Shown: one piece after another, positions 1 through 6,373 of the stretch
Position numbering within the stretch: position 1 is the stretch's first letter
How the letters are laid out: each line of letters starts with the position of its first letter
Assembly: GCA_035528275.1 (NCBI GenBank)
Contig: DATKYV010000250.1
Location: forward strand, 1 to 10,134
From: DATKYV01 sp035528275
GTDB taxonomy: Bacteria; Acidobacteriota; Terriglobia; UBA7540
DNA length: 10,134 nucleotides
Direction of reading: 5' to 3'
Made by a program: the position numbers and the translations under genes
Notes under the pieces: generated by a model
The model's input: only the letters and a program-made list of their open reading frames with translations
Database searches by the model: none
Told to the model about the DNA's origin: nothing

Positions 1-33
1 GGGAATTGCCCCAGTTGAAGGGTGAAACACCGA

Positions 34-57
34 GCTGGCGAGAAGCCAGCCTTCTTT
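34..57 (+). terminator. Candidate intrinsic terminator of an upstream gene
   Basis: A perfect 6-bp stem (GCTGGC at 34-39, GCCAGC at 45-50) with a 5-base loop is followed directly by CTTCTTT (51-57). This resembles a short Rho-independent terminator reading rightwards, so it would end a gene lying left of the window. It sits inside the 5' extension of the first long open frame, which supports placing that protein's start at 132 rather than at position 6. The stem is short and the T tract is interrupted, so the call is tentative. Confidence 0.4.
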
Positions 58-131
58 GCGGCGTCGGGTTTGGGTGCGGCGAATTCCTTCCGCGAGGTGT
101 TGTTGTGCGCAATCGCGGCTTAGGCGCAGCA

Positions 132-2081
132 ATGATACCGCGAGCATCCAGCCTTCTCCCGGTTCTCCTCTCGGTACTGATTCTCTTTCCTCACTTTGGG
201 CTGGCGCAGGCGCCTCCGCGCCCGCCGACCCCGATTTCCACCAACCAGACGGAACTCACCAAGGAGCGGATTTGGCCCATCGCCGGACGCATCATGACGC
301 CCGATGGCATGCCCATGGCAGGAGTTCAAGTTCAGGTGGATATCGGCACGCCGGCCTTTCCGCCGCAGAAGATCGAAACAAACCTCAAGGGCGAGTACCA
401 CGCGGAGTACCGCTTGGATGCCATGACCTACACCAAGCTCGAGGTCAATGTGGTTGCGTCCAAGGAAGGTTTTTCCACCGCAAAAGGATCGGCAGAACTC
501 ACCGCGGCCCAGGGAAGCCGGGAAATCAACCTGGTGCTGAGGGAGAATTCCGGGGGCTCCAATCTTCCATCGCTCTCGGCTCTGATCGAAGGTATGGCCG
601 GGAGGTTTCGCGAGCCGGGGACCGCAGGCCCACGGGCGGGGGCAAAGACGGATTATGAGCGCGGCCTGGAGCGAATGCTGGACCGCCACGATTCCTCCGG
701 CGCCGTTGGAGCGCTTGAGAGCGCGGTGGGGCGGGAACCGGATTGTTTAGCCTGCCGCGGGCTGTTGACCCTGGCGCTGCTCGATTCCGGACGCTGGGAC
801 GCCGCCTCTCAGCACTTGGCCGAGGCCGTGAAGCTTACTACTTCCGGGAAAGCGGGTCCGGCGAGGCCCGAACCCTTCCTAATTCTTGGTGTGCTCGAGA
901 TGTGGCGCCAGGAACTTCCGAGGGCCCTGGGATACTTCATGAAGGGGCTGGAGATCCGACCCGAGGACCCGCTGGTCCTCCTGGAGGCGGGCCGGACCCT
1001 GGTCGAGCAAAGGAACTGGGAGGCGGCGGACGAGTACTTGGAGAAGGCCATTCACGCCGGGGCCTCCCCAGAAGCCCGGTTGCTGAGAATCCAAGCGCTG
1101 CTCGAATTGGGCGAAAACTCGGAAGCCGAATCCGAAATGAAAGCCTATCTCGGCGAACGGCGGCCGATGGACCTTCCCCTGGAAGACCGCATGGTCTATG
1201 CGCGTTTGAAGGAGCGGTTGGAACTCAAAGCCTACGAGCAAGCCCGCACCGTGATCGACCGGTCGCCGGAGGAGCTGATTCGCTCCGTTCCGGCGCTCGA
1301 AGGTCTGGAGCCAGCCGAGAGCCAGCAGCCTCTCCCCTCGGTGCTCGCTCGCGTGCAACGGAATGTGGAGAAGTTTTTCCGAGAAATGCCCAATACGGTC
1401 TCGGTGGAAGAAATCCACGAAGAAAGCCTGAACCGCAAAGGTGAAGTGAAAGACTTTCTCGACGAGAAGTTTCAGTACCTGCTTCTCGCCCGCCCGGAGA
1501 GGAGCGAACTCGGGCTTCGCGAATTCCGAACCCCCACCGCGGCGGAAGCGCCACAGTCCGCAAAGCTGAAGTCGGGTTACATGCGTACCTCGGGCTTCGC
1601 CTGCACCTCGCTCCACCTGCACCCTGCCTATCGGGCGAAAGTGAATCTCCGGCTGCTGGGGCGCCAGATGATCGACAAGCGGCGGACCTGGGTGATCGCT
1701 TTTGCCCAGCGGCCCGAGAATGCTCTGGTGCTGGCGCGCTTTGACGCGGAGGGCAAGTCCAGCCCCATGCTGGTCCAGGGAGTGGCCTGGATTGACCCGG
1801 AGAGCTTCCAGATCCTTCGCCTGTATACGGACTTGTTGAAACCGCCGCCCGAGACCCACCTGACGAAGCAGACCACGGAAATCCGATACGCCGAAGTGGG
1901 ATTCAAGGAGGTTGCGTCTTCGTTGTGGCTCCCCACGGAAGTGACGGTGACCGTACAATGGAAGGGCAGAACCTTCCGCAACCGGCATCGTTACTCGGAC
2001 TACATGATGTTCAATGTGGAGACCGAAGAGAAGCGTAGATCGGCTATCCACCCCACCGTTCCGGCAGACCGTCCCGAGTAA
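132..2081 (+). CDS. Secreted TPR protein with carboxypeptidase-regulatory-like domain
   Basis: Predicted exported protein of 649 residues with no assigned function. The frame is open from position 6, but the ATG at 132 is preferred because it begins a classical signal peptide: a short basic start, a leucine-rich core to about residue 22, and a probable cleavage after FGLAQA near residue 27. A weak AGG (122-124) lies 7 bases upstream. After a proline-rich linker, residues about 47-135 look like a carboxypeptidase-regulatory-like beta-sandwich (GRIMTPDGMPMAGVQVQV, then GEYHAEY). Residues about 174-395 are helical TPR-type repeats, with patterns such as RALGYFMKGLEIRPEDPLVLLEAG and AADEYLEKAI. 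The C-terminal part (about 405-640) is beta-rich, ending in SLWLPTEVTVTVQWKGR and NRHRYSDY, and resembles C-terminal regions of other acidobacterial secreted proteins; a LolA-like fold is a guess. Role inferred: periplasmic or cell-surface scaffold. The gene stands alone and converges on the tRNA gene. Confidence 0.8.
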   Translation: MIPRASSLLPVLLSVLILFPHFGLAQAPPRPPTPISTNQTELTKERIWPIAGRIMTPDGMPMAGVQVQVDIGTPAFPPQKIETNLKGEYHAEYRLDAMTYTKLEVNVVASKEGFSTAKGSAELTAAQGSREINLVLRENSGGSNLPSLSALIEGMAGRFREPGTAGPRAGAKTDYERGLERMLDRHDSSGAVGALESAVGREPDCLACRGLLTLALLDSGRWDAASQHLAEAVKLTTSGKAGPARPEPFLILGVLEMWRQELPRALGYFMKGLEIRPEDPLVLLEAGRTLVEQRNWEAADEYLEKAIHAGASPEARLLRIQALLELGENSEAESEMKAYLGERRPMDLPLEDRMVYARLKERLELKAYEQARTVIDRSPEELIRSVPALEGLEPAESQQPLPSVLARVQRNVEKFFREMPNTVSVEEIHEESLNRKGEVKDFLDEKFQYLLLARPERSELGLREFRTPTAAEAPQSAKLKSGYMRTSGFACTSLHLHPAYRAKVNLRLLGRQMIDKRRTWVIAFAQRPENALVLARFDAEGKSSPMLVQGVAWIDPESFQILRLYTDLLKPPPETHLTKQTTEIRYAEVGFKEVASSLWLPTEVTVTVQWKGRTFRNRHRYSDYMMFNVETEEKRRSAIHPTVPADRPE

Positions 2082-2154
2082 GAGCCAGGAACGAAAGCAA
2101 CCGGATCCCTTGGAGATTGTCGGGGGTGCTTCACAATCGCTTGAAAGGTGATCG

Positions 2155-2227
2155 TGAGCCGGCTGGGACTCGAACCCAGAACCCTTGCCTTAAAAGGGCA
2201 ATGCTCTACCGCTTGAGCTACCGGCCC
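2155..2227 (-). tRNA. trnK: tRNA-Lys (anticodon UUU)
   Basis: On the minus strand a complete 73-base cloverleaf can be folded by hand. The acceptor stem GGGCCGG pairs with CCGGCTC (one G-U), followed by discriminator A at 2155. The D arm is GCTC/GAGC, the anticodon stem is TTGCC/GGCAA with loop CTTTTAA, the variable loop is 5 bases, and the T arm is CTGGG/CCCAG with loop TTCGAGT. The anticodon TTT occupies 2194-2192, so it reads AAA and AAG lysine codons. CCA is not encoded and must be added after transcription. The gene points towards the 3' end of the TPR gene; no clear -10/-35 pair or T-tract terminator is visible around it. I found no second copy of its 3' end in the window, so there is no sign of an integrated element here. 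Confidence 0.96.
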
Positions 2228-2274
2228 AGAAATGGCTGTGCGCGTCGCAAGCTCTTCGGGCTGGGCCACGCCTC

Positions 2275-2299
2275 AAAAGGGGTCGTCTCGGCGACCCCT
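2275..2299 (-). terminator. Hairpin with minus-strand T4 tail, terminator-like
   Basis: An 8-bp perfect stem (AGGGGTCG at 2278-2285 with CGACCCCT at 2292-2299) closes a 6-base loop. Read on the minus strand it is followed by TTTT (complement of 2275-2278; the innermost of these also pairs in the stem). This is the geometry of a weak intrinsic terminator reading leftwards, but it lies upstream of the tRNA gene and no minus-strand gene precedes it in the window. It might block read-through into tRNA-Lys, or simply be a stable hairpin in GC-rich leader DNA. Confidence 0.3.
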
Positions 2300-2627
2300 C
2301 CCGCTCGAGCCAGCGGCCCCGATCTGCCATAGCGTGCCACTCGGGGGCCAAACCTGCGGCTTGGAACTGCAAGAGACCGGCAGGTCGGATGTCGGAGTGC
2401 GCGCGGCGCCTGACATTCAAACTACACCAGCCAGCCCGTTTCCGTAAACGAGAAAATCCCGCGTCGAACCGCGCCCATCCCTCCTGAAGCCGCTCGGGCG
2501 AAGACTTAAGCGCTCCTTCAATTGACCGGCCAACGCACGCTTGAGATTTCGCCGCCGCTGAGCTATCGTGCAAATCCCCGGAAGCCCTCGACCGGAGTCT
2601 TATTATCGGGCGAACGGAAATCGCCCC

Positions 2628-2633
2628 AGGAGG
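2628..2633 (+). promoter_or_regulatory. Shine-Dalgarno AGGAGG of the sugar isomerase
   Basis: A full-consensus AGGAGG ends 5 bases before the ATG at 2639. It decides the start: the frame is open for 39 further codons upstream, but those have neither a ribosome-binding site nor family-like sequence. It is the strongest ribosome-binding site in the window, suggesting efficient translation of the isomerase. Confidence 0.85.
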
Positions 2634-2638
2634 TTGCT

Positions 2639-4060
2639 ATGCGCAAGCGCAAGGTTGGACTCTTAACGTTTTCTGACGGGCGCAAGTTCGCTCACGACAT
2701 GCTGCGCCAGATGAATCTGGATTTTCAGGACAAGTTTCGCCAGCGGCTGGAAGCTACGGGCGAGTATGAAGTCGTCACCGGCGAGGAGATCGTCTGGCGC
2801 CCGGAAATCGCCCGGCGCGAGGGAAAGCGGCTGCTGCAGGCGGACGTCGAGGCCACGATTCTGAACTACGCCGTCTGGTGTTTCCCGCATCTCACGATGA
2901 TCGCCACGGAATTCGCACCCGGGCCGTACCTGATGTTTTCCAACATCAATCCCGCCTACCCGGGCATGGTGGGGATGCTCGCCGCCGCCGGAGGGATGGA
3001 CCAGGTGGGCCGCGATCACTTTCGCGTCCAGGGGGATATCGGGGACGAGAAGGTTTTCGCCAAGGTGCAGAAGTTCCTGCGCGCCGGAGTGGCGGTGAGC
3101 CGCCTGAAGGGCGAGAACTTCGGCCTGTACGGTGGCCGGCCGATGGGGATGTACACGGCGGTGGCCGCCGCCGATCAGTGGAAGCGCGATTTCGGCATCG
3201 ACGTCGAGCACATCGACCAGTACGAGATCATCCGGTGCTCGGACCTTGTTCCCAAGGACAAGGTCGAGAACGCTTTCAATTGGCTCACCAAGCTGATGGG
3301 GAAGAACATTCATTACGACGGCAAGAAGCTCACGCCCGATCTGCTCAAGCGCCAGATCCGCAGCTACTACGCCTGCCAGGAAATCAACCGGGAAAAGGCC
3401 ATCGACTTTTTCGGGATCAAGGCGCAACCGGAGCTCACCGATAATTTCACCACCGAAGACATCATCGACGCCTTTTCGAACGACCCCTACGATTGGGACG
3501 GGCCGAAAGAGCCCGTGGTCTGCGCCACGGAAGCCGATATGGACGGCGCGCTCACCATGGAGCTCTTCAAGCACGTCACCGGCGAGCCGGTGCTGTTTGC
3601 CGACGTCCGGCACTTTTTCGAAAAATACCACATCTTCGACCTGTGCAACTCCGGCGCCCACGCCACGTTTTTTGCGGGCCGCTCGAAACGCCCGGAGGAT
3701 AACCTGCCGCTGGTTCATTTCTGGCCGGAGATTTTCTATTTTCCGGCGGGCGGAGCGTCCGTGATGCACTTCGCGCAAGCGGGGGAAGTGACCCTGGCCC
3801 GCCTGACGCGGAAAAATGGCCGCTACTGGCTGGCCATTGTGCCGGCGGAATTCGTGCTGTTCGAACCCGAAGCAAATTGGGCGCTGGCGAAGGAAACCAC
3901 TCCGGAGTGGCCGCATGCCTTTGCGCGGTTGAAAGTCTCGGCCGATGAATTCCTTGCTACCTACGACTCAAATCACATCCACGGCTGCTACGGGAACTGG
4001 GTGGACGAATTCGTCGCCATCGCGAAGGTCCTGAAGATCGATTACCACATCTACGCATAG
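2639..4060 (+). CDS. L-fucose/L-arabinose isomerase family sugar isomerase
   Basis: Cytosolic aldose-ketose isomerase of 473 residues, shorter than E. coli FucI (about 590) and close to the compact FucI-like members of the family. These enzymes use a divalent metal, usually Mn2+, to interconvert an aldose and its ketose. The N-terminal half begins KRKVGLLTFSDGR and includes GRPMGMYTAVAAADQW and FGIDVEHIDQYEI, resembling the family's N-terminal domains. The C-terminal half carries likely metal ligands: E298 (CATEADMDGALT), D322 (FADVRHF) and H446 or H448 (NHIHGCYG). The 24-residue E-to-D spacing equals that of E337/D361 in E. coli FucI. The exact substrate (L-fucose, D-arabinose, L-arabinose or another sugar) cannot be read from sequence. 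No kinase, aldolase or sugar transporter lies beside it, which is unusual for a catabolic isomerase. The PH/zinc-ribbon gene begins 82 bases downstream on the same strand, so read-through is possible. Confidence 0.87.
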   Translation: MRKRKVGLLTFSDGRKFAHDMLRQMNLDFQDKFRQRLEATGEYEVVTGEEIVWRPEIARREGKRLLQADVEATILNYAVWCFPHLTMIATEFAPGPYLMFSNINPAYPGMVGMLAAAGGMDQVGRDHFRVQGDIGDEKVFAKVQKFLRAGVAVSRLKGENFGLYGGRPMGMYTAVAAADQWKRDFGIDVEHIDQYEIIRCSDLVPKDKVENAFNWLTKLMGKNIHYDGKKLTPDLLKRQIRSYYACQEINREKAIDFFGIKAQPELTDNFTTEDIIDAFSNDPYDWDGPKEPVVCATEADMDGALTMELFKHVTGEPVLFADVRHFFEKYHIFDLCNSGAHATFFAGRSKRPEDNLPLVHFWPEIFYFPAGGASVMHFAQAGEVTLARLTRKNGRYWLAIVPAEFVLFEPEANWALAKETTPEWPHAFARLKVSADEFLATYDSNHIHGCYGNWVDEFVAIAKVLKIDYHIYA

Positions 4061-4142
4061 TCCGGCGCCTGGAGATACGACCGCTGCGCTTTGCCGATCA
4101 GGGATAGGGCCTTACGGACTCACTCAGGAGAGGGGGCTCGCC

Positions 4143-5072
4143 ATGCCGGATAAGTATTTCTCCGTGCATCCGCAACAGTCTGCGCGTCTCGGTTCATTGC
4201 ATGGCGTCCCGGTTCGAGAAGACGCGCTCTACACCAACCACAAAGGTGAAGAAAAGAAGGGCATCCGAAAGCGCGCCGAAAGGGCGATCGACAAGCTCCA
4301 AGGGATTCTGCAGAAGGTTATCGGCCCCGACGAAGCGGTGCTCTATGTGGTCCGCTGCCAATCGCCGGTGAGCCTTTTCGAGCAATTCACGATGGGCTGG
4401 TACGTCTATTATGTCTCGCAGACGGTACTCATATTCACCAACCGACGGCTCCTGCAATTTCAGGTGAAGCGTGACGGAAGTTGGAAGAGGGGATTACGCT
4501 CCCTCCAATGGGGTGACGTAGAACAAGCCAAAGTCAAAGGGTGGCTCAGCCGGACCTTGGAGGTCAAGCATCGCACCGGCAAGAAGGAGACGTACTGGCG
4601 GCTGGGTGGCGGCGACGCTCGCAAAATCAGAATCTTGCTCGAGAGAATTTTCTCGGTGGGAGCGCTGGAGTCGAGCGCGGCGCAAGGCATGGTTTCATTG
4701 TGCCCCAACTGCCTCGCCGTGCTCACGCCCGGCGTCTACAAGTGCAGCGCGTGCGGGCTCGCCTTCAAGGATGAGCGGACCATGGTCCGTCGCTCTCTCC
4801 TGATTCCGGGTGGCGGTTACTTCTACGTAGGTCACTGGTTCCTGGGAATCGGAGACTTCATTGTCGAAGCCTACCTGCTCGTTCTGGCGGTGGTCTCTCT
4901 TTTCCTCGCGCTTGCAAAACCTGCGCCTCCCAGCGGGGCGGACCAGGGGATCAATGGTCCCACTGTGATGTTGACCGTGGCGGTGTTTTTCGGGGGCATT
5001 CTCGCCATTGAAAAATGGTTGACCGTGCGCCATTGCCGGCGCCTCATTCGGGACTTTATACCGGCGGAGTAA
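4143..5072 (+). CDS. Membrane protein: PH-like domain, zinc ribbon, TM2-like segment
   Basis: Protein of 309 residues with an interpretable architecture but no assigned function. The start at 4143 follows a strong purine-rich site (AGGAGAGGGGG, 4126-4136). Residues about 1-60 are basic and helical. Residues about 62-170 have the look of a bacterial PH-like domain: a hydrophobic strand, then TVLIFTNRRLLQFQVKR, LQWGDVEQAKVKGWLSRTLEV and a closing helix DARKIRILLERIF. A zinc ribbon follows, with C187-x2-C190 and C201-x2-C204. Then comes a hydrophobic segment starting IPGGGYFYVGHWFLGIGDF (221-239), similar to the TM2/TM2-like signature of paired helices joined by a short turn, running to about 258. 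A last helix spans about 273-294, before a basic tail. Probably an inner-membrane protein with cytosolic PH-like and zinc-ribbon domains. Known zinc ribbon-TM2 proteins are uncharacterised; a role in membrane-associated assembly or sensing is only a guess. Confidence 0.75.
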   Translation: MPDKYFSVHPQQSARLGSLHGVPVREDALYTNHKGEEKKGIRKRAERAIDKLQGILQKVIGPDEAVLYVVRCQSPVSLFEQFTMGWYVYYVSQTVLIFTNRRLLQFQVKRDGSWKRGLRSLQWGDVEQAKVKGWLSRTLEVKHRTGKKETYWRLGGGDARKIRILLERIFSVGALESSAAQGMVSLCPNCLAVLTPGVYKCSACGLAFKDERTMVRRSLLIPGGGYFYVGHWFLGIGDFIVEAYLLVLAVVSLFLALAKPAPPSGADQGINGPTVMLTVAVFFGGILAIEKWLTVRHCRRLIRDFIPAE

Positions 5073-5141
5073 GACGCAAGGTGAGCGCGACGGGCCGTGC
5101 ATTGACAAGTTTCTGCGGGCGAGAATCGTATCGTGACTTTA

Positions 5142-5154
5142 GGGTGGGCCACCC
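5142..5154. repeat. Perfect GC-rich palindrome in the convergent spacer
   Basis: GGGTGG and CCACCC form a perfect inverted repeat around a single central G. It lies 70 bases after the stop of the PH/zinc-ribbon gene and before the convergent cNMP/DUF1003 gene. No T tract follows on either strand and the loop is too small to fold as drawn, so it is not a standard terminator. It could be a binding site for a dimeric protein, or part of a dispersed intergenic repeat. Confidence 0.4.
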
Positions 5155-5231
5155 AGGGTTTCGTGCCGCGGGGCATCATGAAGTGACGGCGTTACGGATC
5201 TACGGCATGTGAAGCATCTCGTCTGGATTGA

Positions 5232-5269
5232 CTGCCTTCAAAAGCAGATCCTTCGCTGGCGCTCAGGAT
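5232..5269. repeat. Dispersed hairpin repeat (ATCCTGAGCG...GAAGGAT type) with adjacent palindrome
   Basis: On the minus strand, ATCCTGAGCG...AGCGAAGGAT (5269-5248) forms an imperfect hairpin with ATCCT/AGGAT arms and a GCG/CGC inner pair, followed by CTGCTTTT. Immediately next to it, 5232-5247 is a second imperfect palindrome (CTGC.TT / AA.GCAG). I recall near-identical TCATCCTGAGCG-type elements as frequent intergenic repeats in acidobacteria and some other phyla; that is memory, not a search. The hairpin begins 42 bases downstream of the minus-strand cNMP/DUF1003 gene and has a T-rich tail in that direction, so it may also serve as that gene's transcription terminator. Confidence 0.6.
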
Positions 5270-5310
5270 GACAGCCACTACACTGTTTCACTTTCTTCTG
5301 TAACGCGACA

Positions 5311-6159
5311 CTAGCCGCCTCCCTCGCGCGAGAGCTTTTCCCGCAGCAGCTCTTCGACGTCTTCGATCTTTTCACCCAGCAGATTCAACTTGCGCGCCAA
5401 GCCTTGGATTTGGGACTCGGAGCGGCGGTTAACCTGGTAGTCGAGCTCACCGCGCAGGCGATCTTTGGTGTCCAATCGGTTCTGGCTCATCATAATCACG
5501 GGGGCCTGAAGGGCGGCGAGCATGGAGAGGAACAGGTTGAGCAGGATGAAGGGATAAGGGTCCCAGGCTGAGCGCCCCAGGGTCAGATTGACGCCCGTGT
5601 AGAAGCTCAGGACCACGCCGAAGAGGAGAATGAAAGTCCAGGACCCGCCGAATCGGGCGACGGCGTCGGCGATGTGCTCCCCGACAGTCGCTTCCTTCTC
5701 GATCACCTCGTTCGGATTGCGCGTGGCGCGACGGCGCACCAGTTGCTGGGCGGCGTGGAATTGCCGGCCCAGCACCGTCAGCATGTCCATTCCCGCCATC
5801 GGTTTGCGATGCAGCAGAACGGCGATGTCGTCCCGGTGCACTTCGACGCAGGTCGTTTCTTCCAGGGCGATGGCGTCGGTTTGATGGGGCGTCTGCTCCA
5901 GCATGGAGGCAAAACCGAAGAACTCGCCATCCGCCGGTTCGTCGACGACGACTTCCTGCTGATCCTCGTCCACGGTGGTAATGCGGACCCGTCCGGAGAC
6001 CATGACGTAGGCCTGTCCGTCCCGGTCGCCGGTCTTGTAGATGCGTTGGCGCGGAGCGAATTTCTTGAGTTCGACCTGTCCGGCCAGGACGGCCATCTCC
6101 TCGTCGTCCAGCAATGCGAAGAGCGGAACGCACTTAAGCACCTCGGGGTTGCATGCCAT
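5311..6159 (-). CDS. cNMP-binding-fold protein fused to DUF1003 membrane domain
   Basis: Protein of 282 residues. The start at 6159 is preceded by GAGGTGA (complement of 6163-6169), 3 bases from the ATG. Residues about 5-135 form a cyclic-nucleotide-binding (CRP/FNR effector-type) beta-roll: LKCVPLFALLDDEEMAVLAG, FAPRQRIYKTGDRDGQAYVMVSGRV, and a phosphate-binding-cassette region GEFFGFASML. The canonical glutamate (GELxLF in CRP) is F83 here, and the canonical arginine (RSA) appears as Q93, so standard cAMP binding is doubtful. Residues about 155-245 are DUF1003, with helices at about 172-193 and 202-224 and the typical WDPYPFILLNLFLS and SQNRLDTKDR; residues 250-278 look coiled-coil. There is no DNA-binding helix-turn-helix. 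Inferred: an inner-membrane protein with a cytosolic sensor domain. DUF1003 has no known biochemical role. It is transcribed away from the sirtuin gene and converges on the PH/zinc-ribbon gene. Confidence 0.88.
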   Translation of the reverse strand: MACNPEVLKCVPLFALLDDEEMAVLAGQVELKKFAPRQRIYKTGDRDGQAYVMVSGRVRITTVDEDQQEVVVDEPADGEFFGFASMLEQTPHQTDAIALEETTCVEVHRDDIAVLLHRKPMAGMDMLTVLGRQFHAAQQLVRRRATRNPNEVIEKEATVGEHIADAVARFGGSWTFILLFGVVLSFYTGVNLTLGRSAWDPYPFILLNLFLSMLAALQAPVIMMSQNRLDTKDRLRGELDYQVNRRSESQIQGLARKLNLLGEKIEDVEELLREKLSREGGG

Positions 6160-6303
6160 CGGTCACCTCGCTCGGAAAAATGAATCGAGTCCAATCCATG
6201 CAAAGCATCTCACGGACCAGCGGGCGGTAACAATAGTGCGCAATCAGCAAGAGGAGCGAGCCCCACTCTGAGGGGCCGGATGGCGGATCGCCACCCTTCG
6301 GAA

Positions 6304-6333
6304 TTGACAAGGTTTGACAGCAAAGCATAGTAT
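6304..6333 (+). promoter_or_regulatory. Candidate sigma-70 promoter for the sirtuin-larC transcript
   Basis: TTGACA at 6304-6309 is a perfect -35 hexamer; TAGTAT at 6328-6333, after an 18-base spacer, matches 4 of 6 bases of a -10. It lies 40 bases before the sirtuin GTG and in the only gap between divergent genes in the window. A second TTGACA is at 6314-6319 without a suitable -10. The 9-mer GCAAAGCAT occurs at 6200-6208, near the divergent gene's start, and again at 6320-6328, overlapping this -10. It could be a shared operator, but two short copies may be chance. Confidence 0.35.
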
Positions 6334-6373
6334 CCGTTTTCGGCTTATTCCCCGCTGCTGTCAGTGAGGCTGG

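Larger units (their letters stand above)
2228..2638. other. Gene-free region between tRNA-Lys and sugar isomerase
   Basis: About 410 bases carry no convincing gene; the open frames here lack a ribosome-binding site and family-like sequence. The region contains the 5' side of the tRNA gene (leftward), one hairpin (2278-2299, listed separately) and the presumed promoter/leader of the isomerase. A TATTAT at 2601-2606, 32 bases before the isomerase start, matches 5 of 6 bases of a sigma-70 -10 box but has no acceptable -35 at 16-18 bases, so I do not call it as a promoter. I see no riboswitch-like consensus or repeat array. Confidence 0.6.

Noticed and set aside
6..131. 42-residue N-terminal extension of the TPR protein from the ATG at position 6
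   Set aside because: The extension hides the signal peptide, overlaps a terminator-like hairpin at 34-57, and has no ribosome-binding site in view; the ATG at 132 starts a textbook signal peptide.
879..2051. Minus-strand open frame of 390 codons opposite the TPR gene
   Set aside because: Histidine- and arginine-rich shadow translation with no family-like motifs, fully covered by the plus-strand gene.
2115..2138. GATTGT/ACAATC inverted repeat between the TPR gene and tRNA-Lys
   Set aside because: Only 6 bp with a 12-base loop and no T tract on either strand; insufficient for a terminator call although the position between convergent genes is suitable.
2155..2227. tRNA-Lys as an integration site for a mobile element
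   Set aside because: No integrase, no repeat of the tRNA 3' end and no change in gene character within the window.
2663..3916. Minus-strand open frame of 417 codons opposite the sugar isomerase
   Set aside because: It mirrors the codon bias of the isomerase, whose metal ligands and family motifs are clear on the plus strand.
5102..5134. TTGACA followed by a TATCGT, possible plus-strand promoter
   Set aside because: The spacer is 21 bases, no plus-strand gene follows, and the region lies between convergent gene ends.
6254..6296. GCCCC/GGGGC and TGGCG/CGCCA mini-hairpins upstream of the sirtuin
   Set aside because: Stems of 5 bp are expected by chance in GC-rich DNA and neither has a T tail or conserved motif.
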